Shown here piece by piece: positions 1 to 9,700 of a stretch of DNA of 64,000 bases (position 1 is the stretch's first letter; every line of letters begins with the position of its first letter). The DNA comes from Marivirga lumbricoides (lineage in GTDB: Bacteria > Bacteroidota > Bacteroidia > Cytophagales > Cyclobacteriaceae), in the NCBI RefSeq assembly GCF_014636295.1, contig NZ_BMEC01000001.1, positions 434,001-498,000 of the forward strand, written 5' to 3'. The translations under genes were made by a program, and so were the position numbers. The notes below the pieces were generated by a model, which saw only the letters and a list, made by a program, of their open reading frames with translations, searched no databases and was not told where the DNA came from.

Positions 1-234
1 TCTATTCAATTGAGCTACGAAGCCATTTTACTATCTTCTTTATTTATTTTGACTTGGCAGGTACCAGAATTCAAACTGTTACCTTCCCGCCTCTAGCGGG
101 ATGCTCTATTCAATTGAGCTACGAAGCCATTTTCAATATCTTCTTTATTTATTTTGACTTGGCAGGTGCCAGAATTCAAACTGTTACCTTCCCGCCTCTT
201 GCAGGATGCTCTATTTAATTGACCTAAAAAGTCA
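1..234 (-). repeat. Tandem tRNA-like units (two complete, one partial)
   Basis: Two 80-nt units (50-129 and 155-234) and the end of a third (1-25) recur with a period of about 105 bp, with the spacer (26-49, 130-154) also conserved. Read on the minus strand each resembles a tRNA. The 5' part has the tRNA D-arm/A-box pattern (GTAGCTCAATTGAATAGAGC). An anticodon-like stem follows (TCCCG/CGGGA around a 7-nt loop), then a B-box-like AGTTTGAATTC. The ends can pair (TGGCTT with AAGTCA in the middle unit, TGACTT with AAGTCA in the right one). The T-arm is abnormal: CAG/CTG around an 8-nt loop, with about six extra bases (AGGTA/TACCT) before the acceptor strand. The right unit has also lost D-stem pairing. 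I read these as degenerate tRNA copies or tRNA-like elements rather than working tRNA genes. An intact parent may lie left of the window. Confidence 0.5.
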
Positions 235-343
235 ATTTTACAATAATCTTTCTGAAACCACGTTTCTGAATGAGTTTGCAAATCTATGGAATTATTCAGG
301 ATAAGAAAAGCCTTTTATTTACTTTATGCTATAAATAAAACAC

Positions 344-351
344 TATCTTTG
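344..351 (+). promoter_or_regulatory. Bacteroidetes-type -7 box upstream of the beta-barrel gene
   Basis: TATCTTTG matches the Bacteroidota sigma-ABfr -7 consensus TAnnTTTG and lies 30 bp before the ATG at 382. No clear -33 TTG element was seen. Its position supports translation from 382 rather than from the upstream in-frame ATG at 286. Confidence 0.45.
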
Positions 352-381
352 TCCGCTGAAAGTGAAAACAAGAAATCATTT

Positions 382-1122
382 ATGAAGAAATTATTGACGC
401 TTAGCCTTTTACTTATTTCAATCTTATCTCTGAAAGCGCAAAATCTGGAAGAAAAAAATACTTTTGGTCCCCGACCGGATTTAAGAGGAGATTTGACCCT
501 TTCATTTGGTTTAAGTCAGCTGGCACATAATGATGTGGAGGCTTTAGATCTCAGAACTTTTGGAAACAACTATTTTTCAATAGGTTATACGTATCCTATT
601 CAATTAGGAAAATCTAATTTTACCTTCAATGGCGGTTTATCATTTTCATTTGCCAGGTATGCTTTTGATAGTGCGCTTACCCTTAATTATGCTCAGGATG
701 CATTAGGCGAAGGACAGGTAATCGTGCTTGACGGAATAGGAGAAGACATTGTAGGGACAGGATTTGTTGACAAAACAAAATTCCAGTCCAATTACGTAAA
801 CATTCCCGTTGAATTCAGATACTACATCAACAAAGATAAAATTGGCAGAGGTCTTTTTGTAGCGGCCGGTGGTAGTATTGGTTATTTAATAGGAGGAAAA
901 ACGAAAATAAAATATACTGAAGAGGAAGAAAGCAAAAAATTGATCCGAAGAGATGACTTTGAATTAAATCAATTCAGGTATGGAGCTCACGTTCGTGTGG
1001 GAATTGCCGGCTTCGGAGCCTTCTTTAACTATGACCTATCGGAACTTTTTAACCCGGGCAAAGGTCCTGAAAACACCACCACAATTCCTTACAGGTTTGG
1101 CATCAGCTTTAACTTATTTTAA
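382..1122 (+). CDS. Outer-membrane beta-barrel protein
   Basis: A 246-residue protein with a typical N-terminal signal peptide (MKKLLTLSLLLISILSLKAQ). Alternating hydrophobic/polar strands follow, and the protein ends in a terminal aromatic residue (GISFNLF), as expected of an outer-membrane beta-barrel in the porin/OmpA-barrel superfamily of Bacteroidota. No OmpA peptidoglycan-binding domain or plug is present. The reading frame is open back to an ATG at 286, but that start would put 32 residues before the signal peptide and lies upstream of the probable -7 box at 344-351, so 382 is preferred. It stands alone and faces the crotonase gene convergently across a shared terminator. The exact function is unknown; a small porin or structural barrel are both possible. 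Confidence 0.75.
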   Translation: MKKLLTLSLLLISILSLKAQNLEEKNTFGPRPDLRGDLTLSFGLSQLAHNDVEALDLRTFGNNYFSIGYTYPIQLGKSNFTFNGGLSFSFARYAFDSALTLNYAQDALGEGQVIVLDGIGEDIVGTGFVDKTKFQSNYVNIPVEFRYYINKDKIGRGLFVAAGGSIGYLIGGKTKIKYTEEEESKKLIRRDDFELNQFRYGAHVRVGIAGFGAFFNYDLSELFNPGKGPENTTTIPYRFGISFNLF

Positions 1123-1137
1123 AAGTTAAAAGAGAAA

Positions 1138-1173
1138 AAAAAGCTGCTAATCTTAGGAATAGCAGCCTTTTTT
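1138..1173. terminator. Bidirectional Rho-independent terminator
   Basis: GCTGCTA (1143-1149) pairs with TAGCAGC (1160-1166). The stem is flanked by an A-run on the left and a T-run on the right, so it can terminate both the beta-barrel gene (+) and the crotonase gene (-), which converge here. Confidence 0.75.
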
Positions 1174-1188
1174 ATGACTATTTTTTAA

Positions 1189-1983
1189 TTATTTCCCTTT
1201 AAACTCAGGCTTCCTCTTCTCCAGAAATGCCTGCTTTCCCTCCTTATAATCTTCCGAGCTACCTGCTATCTGCTGACTATATTTCTCATATTCCAGCATT
1301 TCATCTAATGATGATGAAGCAGCCTTATTGAGCATTTTTTTGATCATCCCGATAGACTTGGTAGGAGCTTTTGCAAAATAATTGGTATATGATTTTACAG
1401 CCTCATCCAAATCCTCATCAGCCACCACTTTATTGATTATTCCCATTGCATAAGCTTCCTGTGCTGATATTTTAGTGCCCATAGCACATAATTCGAAAGC
1501 TTTTTGGTATCCCACTAAATTAGGAAGAAAGAAAGAAGAACCTGAATCAGGCACTAAACCAATATTAATAAACACTTCCACCAGTTTAGCTGATTCTGCA
1601 GCTATAATCATATCAGCAGCCAGCGCAAGTGAACAGCCAGCCCCAGCAGCTACACCATTTAACCTGGCAATAATAGGTTTTGGCAGGTTTCGCATAGCCC
1701 TCACAATTGGGTTATAACGTTTCTCCAGCGAGTTATAAAACATCTTATCGTCATCATCCCTTGCCGATTTTAAATCCTGACCTGAGCAAAAAGCCTTCCC
1801 CTCTCCTGTTATTACTACCACACGTACCTGATCATCCTTAGAAGCATTTTTTAATGCATCCTGAAACTCATAGCTGATGCCATCATTAAAAGCGTTGTAA
1901 AAATCCGGCCTGTTAAATGTGATGGTACAAACACCTTCATGGAGTTCATATTTTAGAAATTTGTACATAATATCTTTATACAT
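1189..1983 (-). CDS. Enoyl-CoA hydratase/isomerase family protein, PaaG-like
   Basis: A crotonase-fold protein of 264 residues, the usual family length. The oxyanion-hole segments are visible as SGQDLK (67-72) and NGVAAGAGCSLALAAD (109-124). The segment GLVPDSGSSFFLPNLVG (about 142-158) carries the Asp typical of the PaaG branch (1,2-epoxyphenylacetyl-CoA isomerase), where ordinary hydratases have Glu. It could isomerise or hydrate an acyl-CoA; no other phenylacetate genes are present, so the substrate is uncertain. The ATG at 1983 overlaps the stop of the upstream PAP2-like gene by 8 bp, implying co-transcription from the rpoN direction. A second in-frame ATG at 1968 gives a product beginning MYKFLKYE and is an equally plausible start. 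Confidence 0.85.
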   Translation of the reverse strand: MYKDIMYKFLKYELHEGVCTITFNRPDFYNAFNDGISYEFQDALKNASKDDQVRVVVITGEGKAFCSGQDLKSARDDDDKMFYNSLEKRYNPIVRAMRNLPKPIIARLNGVAAGAGCSLALAADMIIAAESAKLVEVFINIGLVPDSGSSFFLPNLVGYQKAFELCAMGTKISAQEAYAMGIINKVVADEDLDEAVKSYTNYFAKAPTKSIGMIKKMLNKAASSSLDEMLEYEKYSQQIAGSSEDYKEGKQAFLEKRKPEFKGK

Positions 1984-2596
1984 TTAAAATTAAAATCATT
2001 ATAAAATTCAAAAGGAACCCCAACAGTAATCCCGCCCATACCTGGCTGCTATTATGGGCTATAAGCTTTAAACGAGCTGATGCTACCACGCCACACAATG
2101 CGAAAGACAATGCTAAGCCCAGATAAAGCTGGGACGGCTCCTCTTGTAAAATTAAAGCAAAATAAACCCCGGCAGCACCTGAAATAGATATTGCATGCGC
2201 ACTTATCTTCCAGAAAAGAGAAATAATAGTAAGTACCACTATGCTGAGCGTCATGGAAACCATCAGGTAATTAATTAAAGGGGGAAACCTGAATTTTTGC
2301 CAAAACAAATAGGTGGTCACAATGTAAAAAAGAGAAATGAATACAAAAGGGAAAAACCGCTCCTTTCTGTTGCTCATATTTAAATCACTGATGGTCTTAG
2401 TAAAATTCAATAATAACACGCCCATGAGTGGAATCAGGAAAGTGGTCATAAAAACCATTGCTAAAAACCGCCAGGCCAAATCATTGGGGAAATTTAATGA
2501 GTAAGGCAAAAAGTAGAGAATCCCCAGAAAAATATAACTGGGCATTAACAAAGGATGAAAAGCAATCGATATAATTTTAGCTAAACGATCGGACAC
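1976..2596 (-). CDS. PAP2-like integral membrane protein
   Basis: A 206-residue protein with about six hydrophobic membrane segments. Near residues 131-140 it has SAHAISISG and near the C-terminus SARLKLIAHNSSQV. These resemble the second and third motifs of type-2 phosphatidic acid phosphatases (SGH and SRxxxxxHxxxD), but the final Asp is replaced. The fold is therefore probably PAP2, while catalytic competence is doubtful. It lies directly downstream of sigma-54, with its start codon touching the rpoN stop, and overlaps the crotonase gene, so the three probably form one transcript. The substrate and role are unknown; a lipid phosphatase-like or undecaprenyl pyrophosphatase-like function would be the family guess. 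Confidence 0.6.
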   Translation of the reverse strand: MSDRLAKIISIAFHPLLMPSYIFLGILYFLPYSLNFPNDLAWRFLAMVFMTTFLIPLMGVLLLNFTKTISDLNMSNRKERFFPFVFISLFYIVTTYLFWQKFRFPPLINYLMVSMTLSIVVLTIISLFWKISAHAISISGAAGVYFALILQEEPSQLYLGLALSFALCGVVASARLKLIAHNSSQVWAGLLLGFLLNFIMILILNV

Positions 2597-4023
2597 TACA
2601 ATTCTTTTCTTAGTCGCGCCACAGGAATATTAAGTTGCTCACGGTATTTGGCAACTGTTCTTCGAGCAATTTGATACCCTTCCTCTTTCAATAATTTTTC
2701 AAGTTTATCATCAGAAAGAGGCTTGTTCTTATCTTCTTTATCAATAAATGACTTAAGTGTATTTTTTACTTCCCTGGAGCTGACATCTTCCCCGGAATCA
2801 GTTGCTATACCCTCCGAAAAGAAATACTTAAGCGGGTAGATTCCGAATTCTGTTTGCACTGATTTACTATTGGTTACTCTTGAAACCGTAGAAATATCCA
2901 TATCAATTCTTTCAGCTATATCTTTTAATATCATAGGCTTCAGTTTGCTCTCATCACCTTCCTTAAAGAACTCATATTGATACTCCAAAATAGCCTGCAT
3001 GGTGTTTAGGAGGGTTAACTGCCTTTGTTTTATTGCATCAATAAACCACTTAGCAGCGTCCAGCTTTTGCTTTACAAAACCTACAGTCTCCTTTAGTTTT
3101 TTATCCTTCTTATCGCTCTTCTCATATGCCTTCATCATTTCAGCGTAAGAGGCACTTACCCTTAAGTCGGGGGCATTTCTTGAATTTAAACTTAAAACCA
3201 TTTCACCATTTTGGTTATTAAGTATAAAATCAGGCATCAAGTACTGTGTTTTCACCAATCCTGAGCCAGACCCTCCTGGCTTAGGGTTTAACTTAGTGAT
3301 TACGGTTACTGCATCTTTGAAAAGTTCTTCATCTTCAACATTTAGCTTTTTAATAATTTTGTCGTAATGCTTCTTGCTGAACTCTTCAAAAGTGGTGTCA
3401 ATAATCTGGTAAGCCAAACTTACAGCGTCTGACTGATCAATTTTTCTTTCAAGTTGCAATAACAGGCATTCCTGAAGGTTTCTTGCTGCGATTCCTGCCG
3501 GATCAAAATCCTGAATAAGCATTAAAACCTCCTCAATTTCTTCCTCATCTGTTTCTACATTCTGAGAAAACGCTAAATCATTCACAATAGCATCTAACTC
3601 CCTGCGGATATAACCATCACTTTCAATACTTCCTATCAGTTGCTTTCCAATCTTATTCCTTCTTTCATCCAGCCCTAGAAAGCCCAACTGAGTCATCAAC
3701 TGATCATTAAGAGAAGTATTGACGGCAATAGGCATTTCCCTTTCTTCCTCCTGCCCCGGTCCATCACCCTGAGTTTTGTAAGAAGCGTAATCATCATCCT
3801 GAAGATAATCCTCAATATCTATTTCATCACTGCCGGATTCTTCTTCATATTCATCATTCATTTCATCCTCTTCCTTTCCTTCCTCCAGCGCAGGGTTAAT
3901 TTCAAGCTCTTCTTCAACGCGACTATCTATTTCAGCAGTAGGTACTTGCAGCAACTTAATAAATTGAATTTGCTGTGGTGATAAGCGTTGACCTAAGCCT
4001 TGTGTTAGTGTGAGTTTTTGCAT
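2596..4023 (-). CDS. rpoN: RNA polymerase sigma-54 factor
   Basis: A 475-residue sigma-54. Region I, which contacts bacterial enhancer-binding proteins, is recognisable by the Gln/Leu-rich start (QRLSPQQIQFIKLLQVP, 12-28). A strongly acidic region II follows at about 43-90, then the core-binding domain. A helix-turn-helix lies near DISTVSRVTNSKSVQTEFG, and the RpoN box ARRTVAKYR sits at 453-461 and recognises the -24 element. Length and order of domains are normal. It directs core polymerase to -24/-12 promoters that need an AAA+ activator; no such activator is encoded in this window. The gene is first in a probable operon with the PAP2-like and crotonase genes and is divergent from asnS. Confidence 0.96.
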   Translation of the reverse strand: MQKLTLTQGLGQRLSPQQIQFIKLLQVPTAEIDSRVEEELEINPALEEGKEEDEMNDEYEEESGSDEIDIEDYLQDDDYASYKTQGDGPGQEEEREMPIAVNTSLNDQLMTQLGFLGLDERRNKIGKQLIGSIESDGYIRRELDAIVNDLAFSQNVETDEEEIEEVLMLIQDFDPAGIAARNLQECLLLQLERKIDQSDAVSLAYQIIDTTFEEFSKKHYDKIIKKLNVEDEELFKDAVTVITKLNPKPGGSGSGLVKTQYLMPDFILNNQNGEMVLSLNSRNAPDLRVSASYAEMMKAYEKSDKKDKKLKETVGFVKQKLDAAKWFIDAIKQRQLTLLNTMQAILEYQYEFFKEGDESKLKPMILKDIAERIDMDISTVSRVTNSKSVQTEFGIYPLKYFFSEGIATDSGEDVSSREVKNTLKSFIDKEDKNKPLSDDKLEKLLKEEGYQIARRTVAKYREQLNIPVARLRKEL

Positions 4024-4156
4024 AGAAGTTTAAAAACTAAAAATTGTGCCAAGAATAATAATTCAAATTTATTTAAATTCTTTAAATCTTTGATAAAAAG
4101 GCTAAAATATCGTTTTTTTGCCTCGAATTTATACCATTGTTAAACGCAAGAAATTT

Positions 4157-5608
4157 ATGACAGTTCCGGTGAGAATAAAGATAAAAAAATTACTGAATGA
4201 ACAGGCTAAGGAGCAGCATGTGCTGGTTAAAGGTTGGGTAAGAACGAAAAGAGGAAACAAAAATGTCAATTTTATTGCCCTAAACGATGGCTCTACTATC
4301 AACAACATTCAAATTGTTGCCGACCCTTCAGTAATTAGTGAAGAAATTTTAAAACAGGTAACAACTGGTGCTGCAATAAGTGTAACCGGTAAAGTAGTGG
4401 AATCTGCAGGCAGCGGACAGGCTGTAGAAGTTGTTGCTGAGCAAATCCAGGTATTAGGCACAGCCGATCCGGAGAAATATCCATTGCAGCCTAAAAAGCA
4501 CTCGATGGAGTTTATGCGTGAAATTGCTCATTTGCGTATGCGAAGCAGCACTTTTGGCGCTGTATTCAGAGTACGACATGCACTGTCGTTCGCTGTGCAC
4601 CAGTTTTTTCATCAGAAAGGGTTTTACAACCTCCATACACCTATCATTACAGGAAGTGATGCAGAAGGTGCCGGAGAAACCTTTCACGTTACGAATTTCG
4701 ATTTAAAAGATATACCACTTACACCCGAAGGAGAAGTAGATTATAAGCAGGATTTTTTCGGTAGTGAAACAAATCTAACCGTTTCCGGACAGCTGGAAGG
4801 AGAATTAGGAGCTATGGCTTTGGGAGAGATTTATACTTTTGGCCCAACCTTTAGAGCTGAAAATTCCAATACCACACGCCACCTGGCAGAATTTTGGATG
4901 ATAGAGCCTGAAATGGCTTTTTATGAACTTCAGGATAACATTCAGTTGGCAGAAGACCTACTTAAATATGTAGTAAAGTATGCGCTTGAACACTGTAAAG
5001 AGGACCTGGAATTTTTATCCGCAAGAGCAGCAGATGAAGAAAAAAATAAGCCTCAGAATGAAAGGCAGGAAATGAATTTACTGGAGCGACTTCAGTTTGT
5101 TTTAGACAATAACTTTGAGCGGATTACTTATACGGATGCTATTGACATATTAAGAAATAGCAACCCTAATAAGAAAAAGAAATTCAACTACATTATTGAG
5201 GGATGGGGCGCTGATCTCCAATCAGAGCACGAGCGATATTTGGTAGAGAAGCATTTCAAGAAGCCGGTGGTTATTTATAATTACCCAAAAGATATCAAAG
5301 CTTTTTATATGCGTCAGAATGAGGATGATAAAACTGTTGCTGCTATGGATATTCTATTTCCGGGTATTGGTGAGATTGTAGGTGGGTCGCAAAGGGAAGA
5401 GCGTTTAGAAAAGCTCCAAAAAAGGATGCAGGAGATGCATATTCCCGAAGAAAGTTTGTGGTGGTATCTGGATACCCGAAAGTTTGGAACCGCACCTCAC
5501 AGTGGTTTCGGATTAGGTTTTGAACGCTTAATGCTTTTCGTAACAGGTATGGGTAATATCAGGGATGTCATTCCTTTCCCGCGTACACCAGACAACGCAG
5601 AGTTTTAA
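4157..5608 (+). CDS. asnS: Asparagine--tRNA ligase
   Basis: A class IIb aminoacyl-tRNA synthetase of 483 residues that charges tRNA-Asn with asparagine in the cytoplasm. It has an N-terminal OB-fold anticodon-binding domain ([21 protein letters not shown]). The catalytic core carries motif 2 ([21 protein letters not shown]) and motif 3 ([12 protein letters not shown]), and the sequence ends in the characteristic [11 protein letters not shown]. The frame is open to a TTG at 4118, but the ATG at 4157 gives the family's normal N-terminus ([13 protein letters not shown]). It is monocistronic, divergent from rpoN, and followed by a strong terminator. Asn rather than Asp specificity is inferred from overall similarity to AsnRS. 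Confidence 0.96.
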   Translation: MTVPVRIKIKKLLNEQAKEQHVLVKGWVRTKRGNKNVNFIALNDGSTINNIQIVADPSVISEEILKQVTTGAAISVTGKVVESAGSGQAVEVVAEQIQVLGTADPEKYPLQPKKHSMEFMREIAHLRMRSSTFGAVFRVRHALSFAVHQFFHQKGFYNLHTPIITGSDAEGAGETFHVTNFDLKDIPLTPEGEVDYKQDFFGSETNLTVSGQLEGELGAMALGEIYTFGPTFRAENSNTTRHLAEFWMIEPEMAFYELQDNIQLAEDLLKYVVKYALEHCKEDLEFLSARAADEEKNKPQNERQEMNLLERLQFVLDNNFERITYTDAIDILRNSNPNKKKKFNYIIEGWGADLQSEHERYLVEKHFKKPVVIYNYPKDIKAFYMRQNEDDKTVAAMDILFPGIGEIVGGSQREERLEKLQKRMQEMHIPEESLWWYLDTRKFGTAPHSGFGLGFERLMLFVTGMGNIRDVIPFPRTPDNAEF

Positions 5609-5631
5609 AAGGATCAAAAAAACAGAAAATG

Positions 5632-5664
5632 AAAAGCGCTAACTGAAAAGCTAGCGCTTTTTTT
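5632..5664 (+). terminator. Rho-independent terminator of asnS
   Basis: AAAAGCGCTA (5632-5641) pairs perfectly with TAGCGCTTTT (5652-5661) and is followed by more T residues. It lies 24 bp after the asnS stop and faces the convergent thioredoxin-like gene. Confidence 0.85.
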
Positions 5665-5762
5665 ATTTACTCCTTGCTATTTAATCTTGCTATTTAACAT
5701 TGTAGGTTATTATAATGAAGGTAGCACTATCAATGAAGTTTTGACCACTACCTCTTTTATTT

Positions 5763-6290
5763 TCACTTAACAATACAGCCCACAGGCTTAGTCTTTTTTA
5801 CGAAGGAATTACTTTGCTTAGCTAACATCCTGAGCGCATACTTTACGTAAAATTGATCAGTACCGCATCTTCGCTCACCCACAGCCTCAAATGAATTATC
5901 AATTTTACCTCGATATAACACTTCCTCATCTTTCGTAACAAATGCTTCTGGCACAACTGTCACATTAAATCGTTGACTCAGCTCTAATTCAGGATCCCCT
6001 ACAACCTTCACCTGCAGAGAGTGTTTTTCCGCAAAAAGCTTTACCTGAGTTGAGTTGGATTCTTCTTTAGGGAACACAGCGTAGAAAATCACAGAATCTT
6101 TAAGGAATTCTTTTTGGTAATCATTTATAATATTTGAATAAAATGGGGAAAGAGGACAGTGAACATCCAGAAAAACCCATACATGAATAGTAGAATTATC
6201 AGGAGGAAATGCAACCTTTTCACTATTATCACATGAAATTAAAAGGCATAGCACAACAAAAGTTATGTTTGCTAAAAATAATTTTCTCAA
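5763..6290 (-). CDS. Thioredoxin-fold (redoxin-like) lipoprotein
   Basis: A 175-residue predicted lipoprotein: hydrophobic leader, then the lipobox LLISC with acylated Cys at about residue 20. A thioredoxin-like domain follows. The strand-loop VWVFLDVHCPLSPFY holds a single Cys in a CPLS motif instead of CxxC, and the cis-proline loop is VTVVPEAFV. The C-terminus KPVGCIVK adds a lone Cys seen in a group of periplasmic redoxin proteins whose two distant cysteines are the only conserved ones. It probably works in envelope thiol chemistry or as a redoxin linked to metal or cytochrome systems; no partner gene is adjacent. The family assignment is reasonable, the precise role unknown. Confidence 0.6.
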   Translation of the reverse strand: MRKLFLANITFVVLCLLISCDNSEKVAFPPDNSTIHVWVFLDVHCPLSPFYSNIINDYQKEFLKDSVIFYAVFPKEESNSTQVKLFAEKHSLQVKVVGDPELELSQRFNVTVVPEAFVTKDEEVLYRGKIDNSFEAVGERRCGTDQFYVKYALRMLAKQSNSFVKKTKPVGCIVK

Positions 6291-6740
6291 CTCGTCTCTG
6301 GTTATGGTAAAACTGAAAATTAAGAAATATTAAGATGATTTCCAGATCTTACTATTCTTCTGTAATCAAACCATATAGTTTATTAATAACTGTGTTTTTA
6401 TGAGAAAATCGACTTTCGCAATGGTTTATCCAAATATGTAAATTTAATTTCATTAAATATACCTGTGCTAGTTTGGATAAGCTCTCATTTGATGTCAGGT
6501 AAATGATCAAAAAAAATCATTTTGCAGATAATTAAACTAAAAACTCCTAAAAGAATTTTTTTTCTCTTTCTAACTCAAAACAAGACCTTCAATTTACATT
6601 TTATTTGATAATTTCTGGAATACCTTTCCAGCATATGGAAATATCAACACCACTCGAAAACATAACTAACTACATATCAATACCTTATAAAAAAGGCATA
6701 GTGTTTAGACTTGTTCTTCCGATATAAAACCCGAAAGACA
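6291..6740. other. Gene-free AT-rich region upstream of the giant secreted protein
   Basis: No convincing ORF or RNA. A small hairpin (CTGGAA at 6615-6620 with TTCCAG at 6626-6631) is the only structure noted. The stretch presumably carries the divergent promoters of the thioredoxin-like lipoprotein and the giant secreted gene; I could not place them with confidence. Confidence 0.5.
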
Positions 6741-9700
6741 ATGCACAAGTATCTATTTTTACCTCTTATTAGTCTATTCTTAGTGATCAGCACTGAGCTA
6801 CGTGCACAAGTAAATATTACTTCAAGTCCACAGGCAGAAGTCAACATCGGAGTCAGTGCCGGAAGTTATCAAATCAACATTGAAAATACTTCTGAAGCAA
6901 TACTACAGGAAACAAATATCGTTATTTCATTACCTGAAGGAATGCAATATGTAGTGGGCAGTCTTCAGGAAACCAGTAATTTTCAAGTGGCTATTGCTGA
7001 TGCAAGCAACCTTAGCCAGATCACTTTGCAAGCGGCAGATTTGCCAGCAGGAGAAAGCTACCAATTAAGCATTCAATATAGTGGAAGCTGCGAAGCTGTT
7101 GCTCACCAATGGGAAGGTAATATTTTTAGAAATATTGTCAGTCTCCAATCTTCATTAGGTAATTTTAACCATACTTCATCGGCTTATAATATTTTATATC
7201 CTTCTTTAAGCATTACAAGAATAACTTCTAAGAATAAATCTATTGCCAATAAAGAAAGCTACGTACGAAAAATCACTATCGTGAATGGTGGTAATGGGGG
7301 CATTAATCAATTCTTTTTATCAGATGATCACTTGGCGGGCTTGCAAATAACAAACGTAAATGTAGGTCAATTAACAGGTGATTCCTTACTGAGTTTATCC
7401 GCTACTGATTTCAGTACTATTGGCAATGGAGATGGCATTTTTGACAGCAATGAAAGCATAGTAATCGAAGAAACTGTATATGCAGAAAGCTGTTCAGATG
7501 TTACTTATACCTCTGAAATATCAGCTTTTTGGCTATTAGATGAAAGCATCTGCCAAACTACTACAAGCTACGCCAACACTTATGTTGATTATATAGCTCC
7601 TAATTTAAATCAAACAGCTACACCTTCCTTTAATACATGCTATAGCGATTCACCCAGTCAACAAATATTAAAGGTAACAAATACCACCGGAGCTATTGCC
7701 AGGAATCTTAGTGTGGAAATTTTCAATGCGAGCAATGCAGATTATGACCCTACTTTATATTCTAAAATCGATGTCAACAGCATAACTTATAAAATAGGCG
7801 AAAATGGAGCTTTAAAGTCAATCACTCCATCTGCCACCCTATTAAGTAGTACTGGCGGAAATTACAGCTGTTTAGGGGCCAACGCAGTGGGCGGTGTTAC
7901 TTTGGATTTGCCAGATGTTGGTGCCAATGAAGAAGTTTACATCTATTGGAACACCTTACACTGCTGTATCAACTCGTGCATAGGCGCAAAGCTGGGAGGT
8001 TGGAAAAGTAGAGTTGTTTATGAGGACAATTGTGGAAAAACTTTTGAAAACACTATTAAAGGACAAGATCCGGTACAAGCCAGCATGAGCTTTTTTACTG
8101 AAACACCTGCCCATATCAGCGATGGTCAGAAGAAAACTTTCAACTTCTTGGTATCTGGTCATAAAAACACTTATCCTGCTGCAGAAGGAGCTTATTATGA
8201 AGTATTATTTCAATTACCTGCAGGTTTAGTTTATGAGGGAATGGCTGATGACCTTTTATGGTCAAGCAGTCCTAATGTATGGACACCCAATTCCATTATA
8301 TATAATGCTGTAAATAATACACTTACAGCACAATTTCCTTATCCTGCTAATTTTGACTTACCAAAAACGGAAATCAGCCTGAAGTTAAAAGCAAGCTGTG
8401 CCAATGCTAATGGGCAGGGCGGTGCACAAAATATTCAAATGTCAGTTAATTTTATTGCTGATCCTGGTTGCGAAAGTATTTGTGCAGTAGCATTAGCATG
8501 TTCACAAACAGTAAGCACTACACTGATATGCCCCAATGAATGTGAAGAAGGAATGGCCTTTCAGAATTTCACCATTGAACGAACAAGCTTTGGTAAGCCA
8601 GATAACAATGGTGATGGTTATGCAGATGCATCAGCTACGTTGGATTTTAGTAAAGTAAAGACCAATAGGGTAATGACCAATGATACTATCAAAGCAGTAT
8701 TTTATGGCAAGGTGAAAGCATCAGGGCAGCATCCCAGCTGGCAATATGGCTATGCCCAATCTACTATTGAACTGGGAAGTTACTTAACACCAATTTCCGC
8801 AGAAGTGCAAATCTTTGATGCCAGTGCCAACACACAGCTTTATGCCAACAATGTAGACTTAAAGCAAACCAAAGCGGGCGAAACAGCTATTTTTGATATG
8901 GATTTTAGTGTTGCTACGCTTGTGTTCAATGGAAATTTACACTTAGGTGGGTTCCGGTATGAAGATGAAGATCTCGTTGAATTAACAGTTTACTACACTC
9001 TAAGCACGAATTTAGGTGGAAGAATAAAAGAAGTGGAAGTGAATAACGCTTTTTACCTCAGCGATGTGGAGCGACCAGCTTCATCAGCTAATAAATTCCA
9101 ATGTGGCTTCTACGATGAAAGAATTACCTTAATGGGGCACTATTTTTATACTGATAAAGGTACTTATACGACCATCTCAAGCTGTAGTCAGTACATAGAT
9201 CAGTGGTTTTACCTAAGTATTGGCGATTGTTGTTCAAACTATAATGGAGGTAATTTATTTCCTTATGAGTACAGAAACTGGTCATGGATGAAGGAAGCAA
9301 AGGTGACTATTCCTGAAGGCTATGAAGTGGGCGATATCCGCATGCAACAGTGGGCAACCATGGCTACTAATACCCATATTTTTCAACAAGCCACCAACTT
9401 AAATCCTGATAGCCGGAATGGTCAGGAACTTTATTTTGATTTAGCCCAATATTATGAGCAAAATGGCGGAAGCATTCATCCGAGTGATGATGGTTTCAAA
9501 GGTAGGTTAAGGGTACAATTGTTACCCACTTGTGAGGTTCCTACTACTGGTTATACAGATGTTCATTGGGCTTTCGCTTTCAATAAAGCAGAGCGTTTAG
9601 AAGGAGGAATTGCTACTGATTGGATGTCCGAACAGCCCGATAAAGTGAAGTTCTCACCTGCAGCATTAAGGATAACTCCACTTAATCCTAAAGAAGATGG

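Noticed and set aside
50-234. Annotation of functional tRNA genes
   Set aside because: T-arm and acceptor geometry are abnormal, with about six extra bases and weak pairing; kept as tRNA-like repeats.
93-281. 62-codon minus-strand ORF at the left edge
   Set aside because: It lies entirely in the tRNA-like repeats and repeats its own residues (QLNRAS twice) because the DNA is duplicated.
286-381. Upstream in-frame start for the beta-barrel gene
   Set aside because: It precedes a perfect signal peptide by 32 non-signal residues and lies upstream of the probable -7 box at 344-351.
1189-1983. Assignment of the crotonase to a phenylacetate pathway
   Set aside because: No other paa genes nearby; the PaaG-like Asp motif alone does not prove the pathway.
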